NCBI RefSeq assembly: GCF_003711515.1
Contig: NW_021167093.1
Span: 1 to 64,000, forward strand
DNA from: Sodiomyces alkalinus F11
Lineage: Eukaryota; Ascomycota; Sordariomycetes; Glomerellales; Plectosphaerellaceae
Direction: 5' to 3'
Length of the DNA stretch: 64,000 bases
This document shows, piece by piece, positions 12,201 to 23,093 of this stretch. The notes below the pieces were generated by a model that saw only the letters and a list, made by a program, of their open reading frames with translations, searched no databases and was not told where the DNA came from. Position numbers and translations under genes: made by a program. The first letter of the stretch is position 1; each line of letters begins with the position of its first letter.

Positions 12201-12249
12201 GTTTATACTAATAATAAGGTTATATTAGGGGGTATTCGCCCCGCCTCCT

Positions 12250-13345
12250 AGCGGTTCTATAAAGAAGCTATACTAAGGTAATAACGATAAAAAAATAATC
12301 TATACCTAGGAGATATTATTTAAACCTTTACCGGGTTAGGGGCTAATAGTAGGATAGCTAAAGTCATAATAATATCTTACTACGTCGCCTTACCTTTACC
12401 CTTACTACTAGACCCCTCCCCCGTATTAGAGTCGCGATTATTTATTTACTCTAAAGCTATAACTTTACGGCGTTATAGCTCCGACTAAACTATAAGCTAT
12501 TAGTGGAGGGAGGCGAACTACTAGCGCGATTTATTAATATAAAAGATCTAACTAAGGGGCTCGGGGGAATTAATAGCGGAAAAGCTAATAATGGATAGGG
12601 GGGTAATAGTGCCCGGATATAAGGATAACGCCCGGGGAGTAACGGCGATAAGGGTAAGCGATTTACCTACGGCGTTATAGAAGTCGCTACGTACGACTTA
12701 GAAGGTAATATCTAGCTAGCACCGAGTTAGTACTAGAGGGGATAAGGGCTTAGGGTATTATTAACTTATATCTTTATCGTCTTTATTACTCCGGAGGGCC
12801 TAGCTAGGGGTATATATAGTATCGAAAAATAGCACTATAGCGGGGGGGAGCTAGGATATCGACAGTTAGTCGCCCCGAGCTTATATACTATTCGGGAAGA
12901 GGACACGACTGATAGGAGTATAAGTATAGGTACTCACGGAATACTCGTGATATTTAGCGTTCTTATAAGCCGTACCCGGGCTTGATTAGTTATACTAGAT
13001 TTAGTCTAAGTAACCGCGGGTACCTCGCGATATATAAGGGAGGTATAAAGGGCTTTAATAATGGGCGGGAGGATACTTAGGGCCGCGGGGGCGCTTAGGG
13101 GGGGGACTATCCTAGGAACGACTTAGTAAGAATACCGTGATAATATTACGCTATAAAAGCTTATATTAGATAAGAAGGCGGCGGCTATATAAACGAATAT
13201 CTGTTTACGGGAGCGGCTAGCGTGGATATTATTATTATTATTATCGTTATCGTTATCGGCGTTATCGACGCCGCTATTAGCGGTATAATCGTAGTCGACT
13301 ATACTATATTCGTACTCGTTATCTATATTATTGTCGCTATATACT
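12250..13345 (-). pseudogene. Gypsy-1 antisense reading frame, Asp/Asn-rich, unidentified
   Basis: On the strand opposite pol a frame can be followed from about 13345 to at least 12660, interrupted mainly by TAA/TAG. Its upstream end is rich in Asp and Asn (A-D-N-D-N-D-N-N-N-N-N near 13240), then comes a short basic stretch (A-S-R-S-R-K-Q). No family is recognised. RIP lowers TGA frequency everywhere, so openness alone is weak evidence. Its interest lies in sitting, like antisense frames in Copia-3 and Gypsy-2, between pol and the 3' LTR. Confidence 0.3.
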
Positions 13346-14162
13346 AGCGGTATTAAGACTATATTACCTAAACGCGTAAAAGCTTACTATAAAACACGAT
13401 TACTATACTCTAAAACTTCTTTAATAGAAATAACGCCAGGAACGTTATTATACTCTTAGGAATCTATCTATATACCGTAGTTAGATATCGGCGAATATAG
13501 TACGACTATTATAATATACCTTTATTATAACTAAAGGCATTAATATACTTATAAAGGGAAAATTAAGAAAACTGCACGGTATTAGCTAAGACCTCGCTAG
13601 GGGGACGTAGCGTAACGGCTTAACCTATATGAACGAAAACTCAAGAGATTAAAGAAAGGAAGAAGATGAGCTCTGATTTACGGAATATAAGCCTCTCTAT
13701 TTATAAGAGGAAGCTAGGGGAACGGACTATCTCAAGGGAGGCTTATGGCAAGATAAAGGCAGGTATATACCCCTATATTTAGAGCCTTATACCCCCCTTA
13801 GACCGATTCCTTTACGCGAGTCCTTTACTATAGAGAGCTAGGAGCGGCGAAAATCCGCTATAATAGGTTATATACCTACCCTTATAGCTATTACGACGTT
13901 ATAATAATAGGAAATTAAGTAGGTATATAGAAACCTATAGTATCGTGATTACTATTATATATAACGGGGTAATAAGGATAATAAGGTTCTCGCGCGGGTT
14001 CGACGAAGATAAGGCTAACCGACCACGAGGTCTCCCTTATAATAACTCCGGTAACCTTATAACCTCGAACGGTGACGTGGCTTAGGGGTAAGGCTAAGAA
14101 TAAGGTCAGAGCAGGGTAAAGGGATTCCGAGGAGCGCTTAATAGAATACACGGCCGCGGCGA

Positions 14163-14185
14163 CCCCCCCCCCCCCCCCCCCCCCC
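14163..14185. repeat. poly-C run of 23 bases
   Basis: An uninterrupted run of 23 cytosines 30 bases upstream of the Gypsy-1 3' LTR. It is followed by a G-rich polypurine tract at 14198-14212. Replication slippage or assembly error could change its true length. Confidence 0.9.
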
Positions 14186-14215
14186 GGGATCCTCTACGGA
14201 GGGGGAGGGGGGTAA

Positions 14216-14417
14216 TATTATAGGCTAACCCTCTTAGCCAGGGTCCCGGCCTTACTAAGCCGGGACACCGTATAGACCTTTTACCGATCAGGCAGCTAAC
14301 CTATAGCTGCCCCTAACAAGATAGACTTTTTACCTTTTCCTTTTCCTTTCCTTAGTTCTAGATAATATAATTATTTGGCCTTACCTATTAGTTTAGACTC
14401 GTGACCAGCCGTTCACA
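14216..14417 (+). repeat. 3' LTR of Gypsy-1
   Basis: 202 bases, preceded by a polypurine tract of G with one A, starting TATTATAGGCTAACCC and ending GTTCACA. It is clearly less RIP-mutated at its right end than the 5' LTR. Confidence 0.87.
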
Positions 14418-14422
14418 GACCG

Positions 14423-14808
14423 AAAGGGTTAAACGGTTTGAACCTATTTTGAAAGACGTTAGCCCTGGTTCTTCGTTAAGATCTAGGGGGATAGTGGCTG
14501 TGCCTATAGCCTCTAATATTATAGGAGGAAAAGAGCCTATTGCTACTATTAAACGGATTGAAGCTATTAAAGGCGTTATTATTATAGCGGAAAAAGAAGA
14601 AGAAGATCTGACTACTACCGTTATTATAGTGGAAAAGGGAGAAGATCTAACTACTATTACTGCCGAGGAAGGTACTCGAATTAAGTTACGAGGTGGCGGC
14701 AGAACGGCCGAAAGAGGTTAAAGAAGTATACCGCCTAGGCCTGGAGTTCTAGTTCCTGATGAAGAGGAAGAGCTACGCTTATTAAAGGATCTACGGCGGT
14801 TTAAGTAG
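14423..14808 (+). pseudogene. GagOnly-a Gag-like protein, C-terminal part
   Basis: This continues the gag frame after the Gypsy-1 insertion and is open from the junction to 14719-14721, where an AAA Lys codon has become TAA, a change RIP does not make. GagOnly-b reads through this position, and the frame then continues to TAG at 14806-14808. It reads P-G-S-S-L-R-S-R-G, I-I-G-G-K-E-P, E-E-D-L-T-T-T-V-I-I-V-E-K-G-E and T-I-T-A-E-E-G-T-R, matching GagOnly-b. The tail is acidic then basic. RIP has barely touched this stretch, unlike the N-terminal part. Confidence 0.7.
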
Positions 14809-15032
14809 TTGAGAGGTGGATAGGGTTAATAGTCACGTGGCTACGGTTACTATAGCCTTGTTTATAGCTGTTAACAGTTGTTTTTATACTGTGTTTGAAA
14901 GCAACGAGCTATTTAATAAACCGTTGATTCTACGTGAATATCGCTCTATTTTAGACCTTGATTTAAGTGGTTATTTTAAGTGGTTTTAAGAGCCAGAACT
15001 ATTAGATATAATCCCTTAGTTCTAGGGGGGGG
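14809..15032. other. GagOnly-a 3' untranslated part and polypurine tract
   Basis: About 220 bases, poorly RIP-mutated, between the gag stop and the 3' LTR, ending in the tract TTCTAGGGGGGGG. The matching region of GagOnly-b is 57917-58140. No coding signal is seen. Confidence 0.65.
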
Positions 15033-15169
15033 TGTTAGATAGAGGCTCTAGGATATCAAAGTATAAGTTCCGCTATTTTAAGAGACGGATAAGGTACTTC
15101 CGACCGATATATCCACATCAATTTCCCCTCACTTTACCTTATATTTAGTCATTCCCATAGAGTACCTTT
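15033..15169 (+). repeat. 3' LTR of GagOnly-a, first segment
   Basis: It starts TGTTAGATAGAGGC and follows the 5' LTR to GAGTACCTTT, where Copia-2 interrupts it. The LTR resumes at 22189, is interrupted again by the MITE at 22223, and ends with TGCTAACA at 22727. The three segments together rebuild the 5' LTR in order. Confidence 0.85.
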
Positions 15170-15580
15170 TTAAAAGATCTTTGAAGATAGCGGACAAACG
15201 GAAGAGACAAAAGTCATTAAAAGCAGTGGAAAAATAGGATAGGTAATAATAGGATTGTAAGGTGGGATTTCTATGCGCGTATAGATTATAGAAAGCGATT
15301 AAGAAGAAGAATAAAGAAAGGAAGAACCGAACCAAGGTAACGGGATAATATCCTTTATTCTTTTTTTCTTTATAAAGGAATCGATACCGTAATAATATCG
15401 TAATCCTTGATCTAAGATCGATATCGTGATAATATCGTAATCCTTTGTCTGACTTATATTACATAAACTGACTTGAAAGAGAACGGTCTAGGCTTACGGG
15501 GAAGATATCCTTTATTCGAGTATAAAGGATATACTCGAAGGATATTAAGGATATTATCAGTAATAATATTAATATTAACA
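15170..15580 (-). repeat. 3' LTR of Copia-2
   Basis: 411 bases. On the minus strand it starts TGTTAATATTAATATT after the tract CTTACGGGGGGA and ends at GATCTTTTAAA. It matches 21777-22188 closely. It contains short internal repeats of GATATTATCACGATATCGAT type. Confidence 0.87.
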
Positions 15581-18500
15581 TCCCCCCGTAAGCTGGTTCT
15601 TATATAAAAAGGAGTAGTTTAAAACGAGTATATATATTATAGAGTTATAGCGCAGAAACCCTAGTTAACTAACTAGGACTAATTATAAGAGGAAAAATAA
15701 AAGAAAACCTGTAAGGGAAAATTTTAAAAACCCTTGATTTCTTATAAAGGGAAAATTTGAAAGCCCTTTTTATAATACTAGGAACACCCGTAGGTAGAAA
15801 ACCTGGTTATATTATATCTAGGAAAACCTATATGTAAAAAGCCTAGTTATCTTAGGAAAACCTGTAGGTGAAAAACCTAAGTATCCGTATCTAGGACAAT
15901 CCGAAGATAAAAAACCTAGTTATAGACCTTAGTATTTTAATTCTTAAATTCGGGTATAAGGTGGTATATCGTAGTCAGGCAATGTATCGTCTTTATAACC
16001 TACGTCCATATAACTGTATAGTGTATTATATAGGTCTTTAGGTAGACCTTTAGTTATTATATTGGCTATATTAAGTTTAGTATATATATAAATAACCTTT
16101 ATTTTATTATTTTAAAGCTATTATTGGTAGTAGTGATACTGACCGTCTATATGCTTTACACGTTTATGAAATTCAGGATTTTCATAAACCTTCTTTGCGC
16201 TTTCGCTGTCTATTAATATAGTAGGAATTAGTATATTATTATTAGTACTATTATTATATAAACCAAAGTTTATATCAGTAAATGACCTAAGATTATCTAC
16301 TAGGTCAGTATATATATTATATATATAGATTCCTTCTTTAGAAGCTTCGGTTAAAGCTATAGAGTCTGATTCTGTTATTAATAGAGCAACGACTTTTTGT
16401 TTAATTGAAGTCTAGCTTATTAAATTACTTACACCTATATAGTAGATATAGCCTAACGTAGAAGTCCTATCTTTGATTATGTCTGAAAAACTAGTATCAG
16501 AATAACCGTATATATTAAGGTCTTTTTCATTTGAATAGTTATATAAAAGCCCGATATTAGGAAAAGTACTTATATAAGCCTAGACTCGATTTATCGCTAT
16601 AGAGTGCTCTGGAGACGGAGTACTTATATATCGAGCGCATTTATTAATAGCGTAGGTTATATCTGGTCCTGAATATACTGCTAAATATAATAAAGCACCG
16701 ATTTCTCGTTAGTATATTTTAATATCGGTTTTTAATGCCTGTTCTTGATTTGGTACAAGGACCTTTTTATTCATATACGGGGTATCAACGCGTTTAAGGC
16801 TTTGTTTACTATACTTATCGAGGATGTTATTTGTATCGGGTAACTAATTTATAGAAAGGGTCTTATTTGATTTATTTATAGTAATTTCGTGGCCTAAAAA
16901 CGTATAAAGTTCACTTAGTTCTTTAAGTGAAATCTTTTTCGATATTTTAGTAAATAGATACTGTATCGTTATAGTAGAAGGGCTTATTATTACTATAGGG
17001 TATACGTGGCATAGTAGTATAGCACGGTCCATTTTATTCTTATAAAAAGTCAATATACCGTTATCGAAGTCAGAGACTAAGTAACCGATGTTATAGAGTA
17101 TTTTTATAAGAAAAATATACTAAGGGCGGGGGCTTTGTTTTAAACCGTATAAAGCTTTATTTAGCTTATAAACTGATTTATTATTATTAGAGCCTTCTTT
17201 TTCTTCGAAGCCTATGGGTTATATAGTATAAATCTCGGTCTTTATATCGGCGTGAACGCAAGCGTTCTTTACGTCGAACTCTCTAAAATTCTAGCCTAGG
17301 GATACGCCTAGTATAAAAGCTAATCTATAGCTTTTAGGTCTATAGGTGGTAGAAAAGGTTTCTAAATAACTAATACCGAGTACTTAATTAAACCCTTATA
17401 TACGCTAAGGTGCTTTATATTTTATAGCCTCGCCTGTATTGTTATATTTGTTCTTATATACCTAACGGCCTTCTAAGACGTTTAAGGTATTTCTATCCTC
17501 ATTATTATTTTTATCATTATATTAAGGCGTATCTTTTATACTTATTAAATCCCAGGTGCTTCCATTTTCAAGTTCTGTTATTTTAGCTACTATAGCTTCT
17601 ATCCACGTATTTTTATCTGAGCAGTTTATGGCCTGTTTATAAGTAGCTGGTTCGTATAAAGAATTTACAGTTAAAAGAAAGTGGGGATCGTCTTAAAACT
17701 ATAGGTTCCCGAGTATAGTATCTTTAGTTATATATAATAAGCGCTTATTATTATCGTAGGATATATAATCGTTATCGTTTTCCTTCGAAGATTTAGAAGG
17801 GATTTGAATTTCTAAGCTGGATTCAAGGCCGTTATTAGCCGGGTCGGTTATATTATTATTATTATTATCGGCTGGAATAATACACGCCGCTGCTCGAAGA
17901 CCCTTTCGTGTTTTAATATTATTATTATTAGTATTAGCTTCTTCTTCGGTTTGGATAGACCTAAACGTACGTTTAGTATTATTATAGTACTCGCCGAGTA
18001 GATAAGACTCGGGGTCGGAAACTGGTTTTACCTAGGGTATATTTATTGTAGGAGACTTATTATTATTTTTTATATAGGTTATAGGGTTATTGTAATTAAG
18101 TATAGTATCTGAAGAAGAAGTTAGAAACTGATTTTTAAGAATATAAACGTCATGATACTAGGTAGTCTTCCTAGATCGAGGATTATATATTTTATAGGTA
18201 TAATCGTTATAACCTACTAAAGCACCCTAAAGTGCTCGTGGATCCAGTTTATTTGCTTTCGAGTCGTTAGTTTTATAATATATAATAGAACCCTAAACCC
18301 GAATATTATTTATATTAGGTTTATGATTTTCTACTATTTCGTAAGGCGTTTTAAACCCTACTACCAAATTAGGTGTTCTATTATACGTATAAACGGCTGA
18401 ATAAACCGTATCCCCCTAAAGATATTTTAGTAGGCCTAAGTGGAAAAGAAAATAACGGACTTTCTCTATTATAGTCCTTATAACCCGTTCTATCGAGCCT

Positions 18501-19009
18501 TAAGTCTCGTGGGTATACGGGGGTTTTATATTATGATTTATGCCGGCGAAGAGTCTTTTAACCGAGGCATTCGTGAATTCTTTCCCGCCGTCGGTATCTA
18601 CTTCTTTTATTGTTATGAACGGCAATTTTCCACTCTTTTATTGCGTTTATAACAGTTATATCTGATTTATCTATAAGTAGTTTTACCTATAGATACCGTG
18701 TAGAAAGGTCTATTATAAACAGAATCCAACGCTTTCTATTATACGTTATAGGGTCGATAGGTCTATATAAATCTATATATACCTTTTTAAGGTAGGAAAA
18801 ACCTTTATATTTATTTATAGATTCTTTATTTACGAACGTGGCTAACTTGCTTTTTCTATACGCGTTATAGCTCTGTATTTCTACTATATCTTCTTTAGAT
18901 ATATTTATAGTATCTTTATATATATATATTAAAGCAGTGGGGTTAATATAACCTATTCTACAGTGCCATAGCGTTGTGTTGTCTTTGTTATTTGTTATTT
19001 TCCGACGGT

Positions 19010-19240
19010 TATTTCGGTCTCTTTATTCTTTTTTTTGTTCTACCGGTTCTCTTTATTCTACCGGTTGCTCTTTTCTTTATTCTATGACCTGACTATTCCT
19101 TTATGCCCCTGAAGAGTAGGTCTTTAAGTGGGTATTTTCTGGGACCGTGTTCTTTGTTCCTGACTATTCCTTCATTCCTGGAATAGTCTGTTTCTTTATT
19201 GCTTTCTTTTCATCTGAGATAGTCTTCTTTGTTCCTGTTA
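19010..19240 (-). repeat. low-complexity GAATAAAG-word cluster in Copia-2 pol
   Basis: On the element's coding strand the word GAATAAAG and close variants recur through this stretch, giving a basic, Asn/Lys/Gln/Arg-rich linker (N-R-Q-N-K-E repeats) just before the integrase zinc-binding region. A second cluster of the same word lies at 21045-21270, and each LTR carries the word twice. Confidence 0.6.
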
Positions 19241-19877
19241 TATTTATAGTATTAAGGGGCTGCGAGGACCGTGATAACCCTATTACCCCCCTGTACGTTA
19301 GAGCCCGTGCAGAAGCCTAGTAGAGGCCGTTATATAAAATAGCTCTAGTATAAACGTCGGTTTTACTTTGGTTATTTTGGAATAGCATAAGCTGGTTATT
19401 TCCTGTGAGGCCGTAGATTTTCGTCTTATCTAGGACGGGAAGGCTGATGATATTAGTACCTAATTCGGGAGTATATAAATAGTTCTGAAGTAGTATTATT
19501 CCTCCTGAATCCCTGAATTGGATATAATAGTTACTAGTACCTGTTATTTTTATTTTATGTGCATCACCCTAACTAGCAGTACTTTCAGTAGTTTTATACG
19601 TAGAAAAGAGCGTTTTATTTACTATAATGTGTGCTATAGCACGACTATCGATATAAAAATTCAAATCCAATTTAATTAAACTATCTGAAATCCTGTTAAT
19701 CTTTTCCACTACCCGTCCTATATTTATATTAGTATTTTAAGGGGTTTTATTAATTTAGGGTTTATTCTAAAGGATAAATACCTGTTCAATATCCATTAGG
19801 TCTTCCGCGTAGGGGTCAGGGAGACGTGTGGGCTTAGGCATAATACGAACGTCTTAAAAAAGAACCTCATTATCCGA

Positions 19878-19970
19878 GTCTTCTTCTTCTTCTTCCTAAT
19901 CTTCTTCTTCTTATTCTTTTTGTTTTTCTTTTTCTGATTTTTCTTCTACTTCTGATTCTTCTTCTTTTTC
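19878..19970. repeat. (CTT)n microsatellite-like tract
   Basis: Runs of CTT with single interruptions inside the Copia-2 gag region. On the coding strand they give Glu/Lys-rich sequence. Confidence 0.75.
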
Positions 19971-21440
19971 CGAAAAAGGTTCCTCTGTAGGTGGCAAATC
20001 AGAAACCAAATTAATAGTTTCATTATTATTTATTTTCCCTAGGAGCTTCTATTACTCGCACTAACGGAAGAAATTAAGTATTTCAGTCTCTCGTAACGAT
20101 ACCTTCGACGGTGCCGTCTTATTCTTCGGAGTCTTTTTATTTTTATTTACTCGATTTTAGGTATTTTTCCTCGAACCTGAATTTTCTTTAACTACCTAGC
20201 CTACGGGGGCTTTTTCAGGGTGTAAAAAAAAACAGTTCGTCGGCAGATATCCAGACCTTTTACAGTTACTAAAGAAGAGGTTTTTCTAACTGCCCTAGCC
20301 TCTGTTTGACTATTTTTTTCTGATTCTTCTGAATTTTCTAAGCTTTTATAAGCAGGGCCTTCAAGGTAGAAGAGTCGATTTTCCTTAACGTATCTATTAG
20401 TTCCGTAACGATTTTATCGAACGTATAGCTATCGATATCGTGCGAAAAGCCTATATAATGTGCGAAGTGACTATATCGTATCGCTTATCTAGGCGATTTA
20501 GAGTCCACGTGAAAACTACCTTATCAGGTAAAATAATATCCCTTCCTCGAAGGATAATTAGTCTTTCTTAGACTTTATATAAAAAGTCCTTGAGTGTGGG
20601 GAATTCTAAGATACCTAGGTTAAAAAACGATATAAGGACGTCGTAGTTTGCTTAAAACCCCTTTTTCTCGTATAGGGATTTTAGCTTTTCCTATATTTCT
20701 AGAGTAAAATCAAGGTATTAAACCTGCGTTAGGGGCCCGTCTTACAGAGCTAAGACTAGATCTCTAGTAGTCTTTAAATCTTCTTCTTTTACCTTATTAG
20801 AGGCATCTTTAGGCAGGGGTTTTATAAGCTCTTTTAGAAGCATTCCCTTATATACGAAGTAGGTATACATAGCTATCGTCTAGGTTTAGTAGTCCTGACT
20901 ACCCTTTACATTCTTCACGTTAATATCCTGAAGCTTAGCCTGCGAGGGTATCTTAGGAGCTCCTAAACGGTATATATTTTATTTATTTTAGATAAGAACT
21001 AACGAAGTTATACTATAGATTAGGAAAATAGTCCTTTTCTTTATTATTTTCTTTATTCTATACACGGGCGGTCACTATAGCGATACCCTTATACGTGCGG
21101 GTCTAAAGCAAAGCCGGTATGTAATTCTTTATTCTAAAAGAGGAAAAAACAGCTTCGGAGATAAAGAAAACGATACCCATACGTGCGAATAACAGAATTC
21201 CTTTATCTCTAAAGATAGTATTCCTTTATTCCGGCGGGTCTAAAGCGGGGCCGGTGTAATTCCTTTATTCGCGAGGATCCTAAAATAGGTCTTCGCGGAG
21301 CGAGGGGATTCACGGATACGTAGAAAACACGATAGTTGTATAGGATTCTACGGTCGGAAAACACATTGGTATAGAAATCTCAGGTAAAACCAAAGACTTA
21401 TAAGGAATAAAAGATATCTTAGTATTAATAACTAGAATAG

Positions 21441-21516
21441 CCCTCGTAGTATAGTGGTTATTATATCCGTATATAAAGAATAGTGCACCCGTTTAATTCA
21501 CGTAATCGTAGCATTT
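21441..21516 (+). other. tRNA-like fragment inside Copia-2 leader
   Basis: CTCGTAGTATAGTGGTTA matches the 5' half of eukaryotic tRNA-Asp genes, including the A box. About 50 bases later GTTTAATTC resembles a RIP-changed T arm or B box. The acceptor and T stems do not pair properly, so it is not a working tRNA gene. It lies on the strand opposite the element, upstream of gag. It could be a captured tRNA fragment or a chance match. Confidence 0.3.
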
Positions 21517-21762
21517 ATGATTTTTCTGATTTTATAGATTTATAAGCGTACGACTAAGCCGACCAATTAATTAAACTATTGGATCGTAGATATAGAAATA
21601 TAGGTCGGTAGGAAGGTAGGTAGGTAGGTAGTATCGGTAGTATATAGAGTAGAATATCGGATAGGAATAAAGACTATTATTTAGAATCGGAGGATTCTCT
21701 TTTTAGTTCGCGACCGTAGGTAATTAAGGAATATAATGTTTCGAGAATTTAGTCGAGCTTTT

Positions 21763-21776
21763 CCCGGCTTATAACC
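21763..21776 (-). other. primer-binding site of Copia-2
   Basis: On the minus strand GGTTATAAGCCGGG directly follows the 5' LTR. It is a variant of the initiator-tRNA-half site of Copia-1 and the GagOnly elements. Confidence 0.6.
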
Positions 21777-22188
21777 TTTTAAAGATCTTTAAAGATAGCG
21801 GATAAACGGAAGAGATAAAAGTCACGAAAAGCAGTGGAAAAATAAGATAGGTAATAATAGGATTATAAGGTGGGATTTCTGCGCGTATATGGATTATAGA
21901 AAGCGATTAAGAAGAAGAATAAAGAAAGGAAGAACCGAACCGAGGGAACGGGATAATGTCCTTTATTCTTTCTTTCTTTATAAAGGAATCGATATCGTAA
22001 TAATATCGTAATCCCTTATCTAAGATCGATATCGTGATAATATCGCAATCCTTTATCTGACTCGTATTAGATAAACTAACTCGAAAGAGAACGGTCTAGG
22101 CTTACGGGGAAGATATCGTTTATTCGAGTACGAAGGATATACTCGAAGGATATTAAGAATATTATTAGTAATAATATCAATATCAACA
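21777..22188 (-). repeat. 5' LTR of Copia-2
   Basis: About 412 bases. On the minus strand it starts TGTTGATATTGATATT and ends CTTTAAAA just before the primer site. Confidence 0.87.
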
Positions 22189-22222
22189 CATTTTACTCTT
22201 CTTAAATGCATATATATATCTT

Positions 22223-22693
22223 GGGTCTATCTTAGGCGCTAGTAAGGAATACTATTTTGCCAGTAAAACGGTGGGGCCCGCTAAGCATAATAAGCTACCT
22301 AAGTACTAACCTATTTTATATATACACTTAAGTACCTAAATATATAGTATAGTCTCTCTTTTCACGTTCGAGTAGGCGTGGGCAATAAGATCTTCGAAGT
22401 CCTGCTTATATAAGGCATAAACCTTAGAGGGTACGCCGGAGCCGTAAGGTCGCTGTTATTCTTTAGCAATTATATTGTAGGTTACGTATATCGTGTTTAT
22501 AGTGTTATGCTTTAATTAACGAGGCGGTATATAAGAAACTAGTAAATCAATTCAAAAGAGACTGTATCTATGTGTTTGGGTACTTAAGTATATATATATA
22601 ATAGGTTAGTACTTAGGTAGCTTACTATGCTTGGCGGGCCCCACCGTTTTTACTGGCAAAGTAGTTATCTGTACTGGCGCCTAAGATAGGCCC
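22223..22693. mobile_element. MITE with long terminal inverted repeats and 8-bp duplication
   Basis: 471 bases flanked by perfect 8-bp copies of TATATCTT (22215-22222 and 22694-22701). Its ends are inverted repeats, GGGTCTATCTTAGGCGC against GGGCCTATCTTAGGCGC, and the similarity continues for about 110 bases. No coding frame is present. The 8-bp duplication fits hAT-type transposition, but the terminal bases do not match the common CAGGG end, so the superfamily is open. It is less RIP-mutated than its surroundings. Confidence 0.85.
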
Positions 22694-22727
22694 TATATCT
22701 TTTGCGTACCTTAGTTGTGTGCTAACA

Positions 22728-22847
22728 GGTGGTATGCCACAAGGTCAATAACTCCTTACTATACCTCTACGGGGTTTAGTAGGTAAGCGTGTGACTTTGC
22801 CCCACGTCTTGATTACTTATTGGATATCACGAATAGGGGGCGAATAG
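22728..22847. other. short island of flanking DNA, no gene
   Basis: 120 bases between GagOnly-a and Copia-3. It begins with the GGTGG duplication and keeps several CpA pairs. Before the insertions it was continuous with 7243 on the left and with 57221 on the right. Confidence 0.75.
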
Positions 22848-22852
22848 CTAGT

Positions 22853-23093
22853 CAGAGCTATAGAGAAGAGTAGGAAAAAATAGGATTAGATTGCCTTAGC
22901 AGGTCTTTCTAAAAGCCTGTACTATAGTCCTAAAAAGCTCTCTATATATAGACTTCCTTAACTAATAAGATCCCTCCGTTTAGTTACCCTGCTAAGTCTT
23001 ATAAGGAAAAGTAAACTAAGGATATAGGAAGAGTAAGATAAGTATAAGGTTAAGCACTATAAGCAAAGCGTGGCTAGCTTTAAAATTACGACA
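22853..23093 (-). repeat. 3' LTR of Copia-3
   Basis: 241 bases. On the minus strand it starts TGTCGTAATTTTAAAGC after the polypurine tract TAGGGGG. The 5' counterpart lies at 36382-36604 plus 42920-42939, split by Copia-1b. Confidence 0.85.

Larger units (their letters stand above)
9172..14417 (+). mobile_element. Gypsy-1, chromovirus-like Ty3/Gypsy element with pol deletion
   Basis: Bounded by a perfect 5-bp duplication GACCG (9167-9171 and 14418-14422) within the GagOnly-a gag frame. LTRs of 201 and 202 bases flank a 4.8-kb interior. The interior shows the C-terminal end of RNase H, an integrase and a chromodomain-like tail on the plus strand. No reverse transcriptase core was found, so the copy is deleted and could not have moved by itself. 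About 2 kb between integrase and 3' LTR is not explained by gag-pol. Confidence 0.88.
15944..21700 (-). pseudogene. Copia-2 gag-pol polyprotein remnant
   Basis: Reading on the minus strand, Gag lies around 21700-19700, the integrase zinc-binding part near 18970-18880 (L/M-A-L-W-H-C-R-I-G-Y motif, then N-A-Y-R-K-S-K-L), and the integrase core at 18850-18100. Reverse transcriptase shows L-N-K-A-L-Y-G-L-K-Q-S-P-R near 17140. RNase H with the tail to R-I ends at a stop at 15944-15946. A 210-base open stretch (16844-17053) survives in reverse transcriptase. It was a complete Copia polyprotein; scattered TAA/TAG codons and shifts now close it. The exact Gag start is not determined. Confidence 0.8.
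15170..22188 (-). mobile_element. Copia-2, Ty1/Copia LTR retrotransposon on minus strand
   Basis: A 7.0-kb element with LTRs of about 411 bases inserted in the 3' LTR of GagOnly-a. The flanks are CCTTT (15165-15169) and CATTT (22189-22193), a 5-bp duplication with one mismatch. A polypurine tract lies beside the left LTR and a primer site beside the right LTR, giving minus-strand orientation. Gag, integrase, reverse transcriptase and RNase H follow in Copia order from right to left. It is less RIP-mutated than Copia-1 or Copia-3 and keeps longer open stretches. Confidence 0.88.
7244..22727 (+). mobile_element. GagOnly-a, short non-autonomous Copia-like LTR element, carrying nested insertions
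   Basis: The outer boundaries are fixed by a perfect 5-bp target duplication, GGTGG, at 7239-7243 and 22728-22732. Removing four nested insertions leaves an element of about 2.5 kb: LTR, initiator-tRNA-type primer site, one Gag-like frame, polypurine tract and LTR. No protease, integrase or reverse transcriptase is visible. The insertions are a Copia-1 solo LTR, Gypsy-1, Copia-2 and a MITE. A second, uninterrupted copy is GagOnly-b at 57712-60196, which confirms the structure. Confidence 0.85.

Noticed and set aside
13915..14151. 78-codon minus-strand frame in Gypsy-1
   Set aside because: Short, low support, in RIP-altered sequence next to the poly-C run; nothing recognisable.
18440..18652. 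70-codon plus-strand open frame
   Set aside because: It is antisense to the Copia-2 integrase, which reads well on the minus strand.
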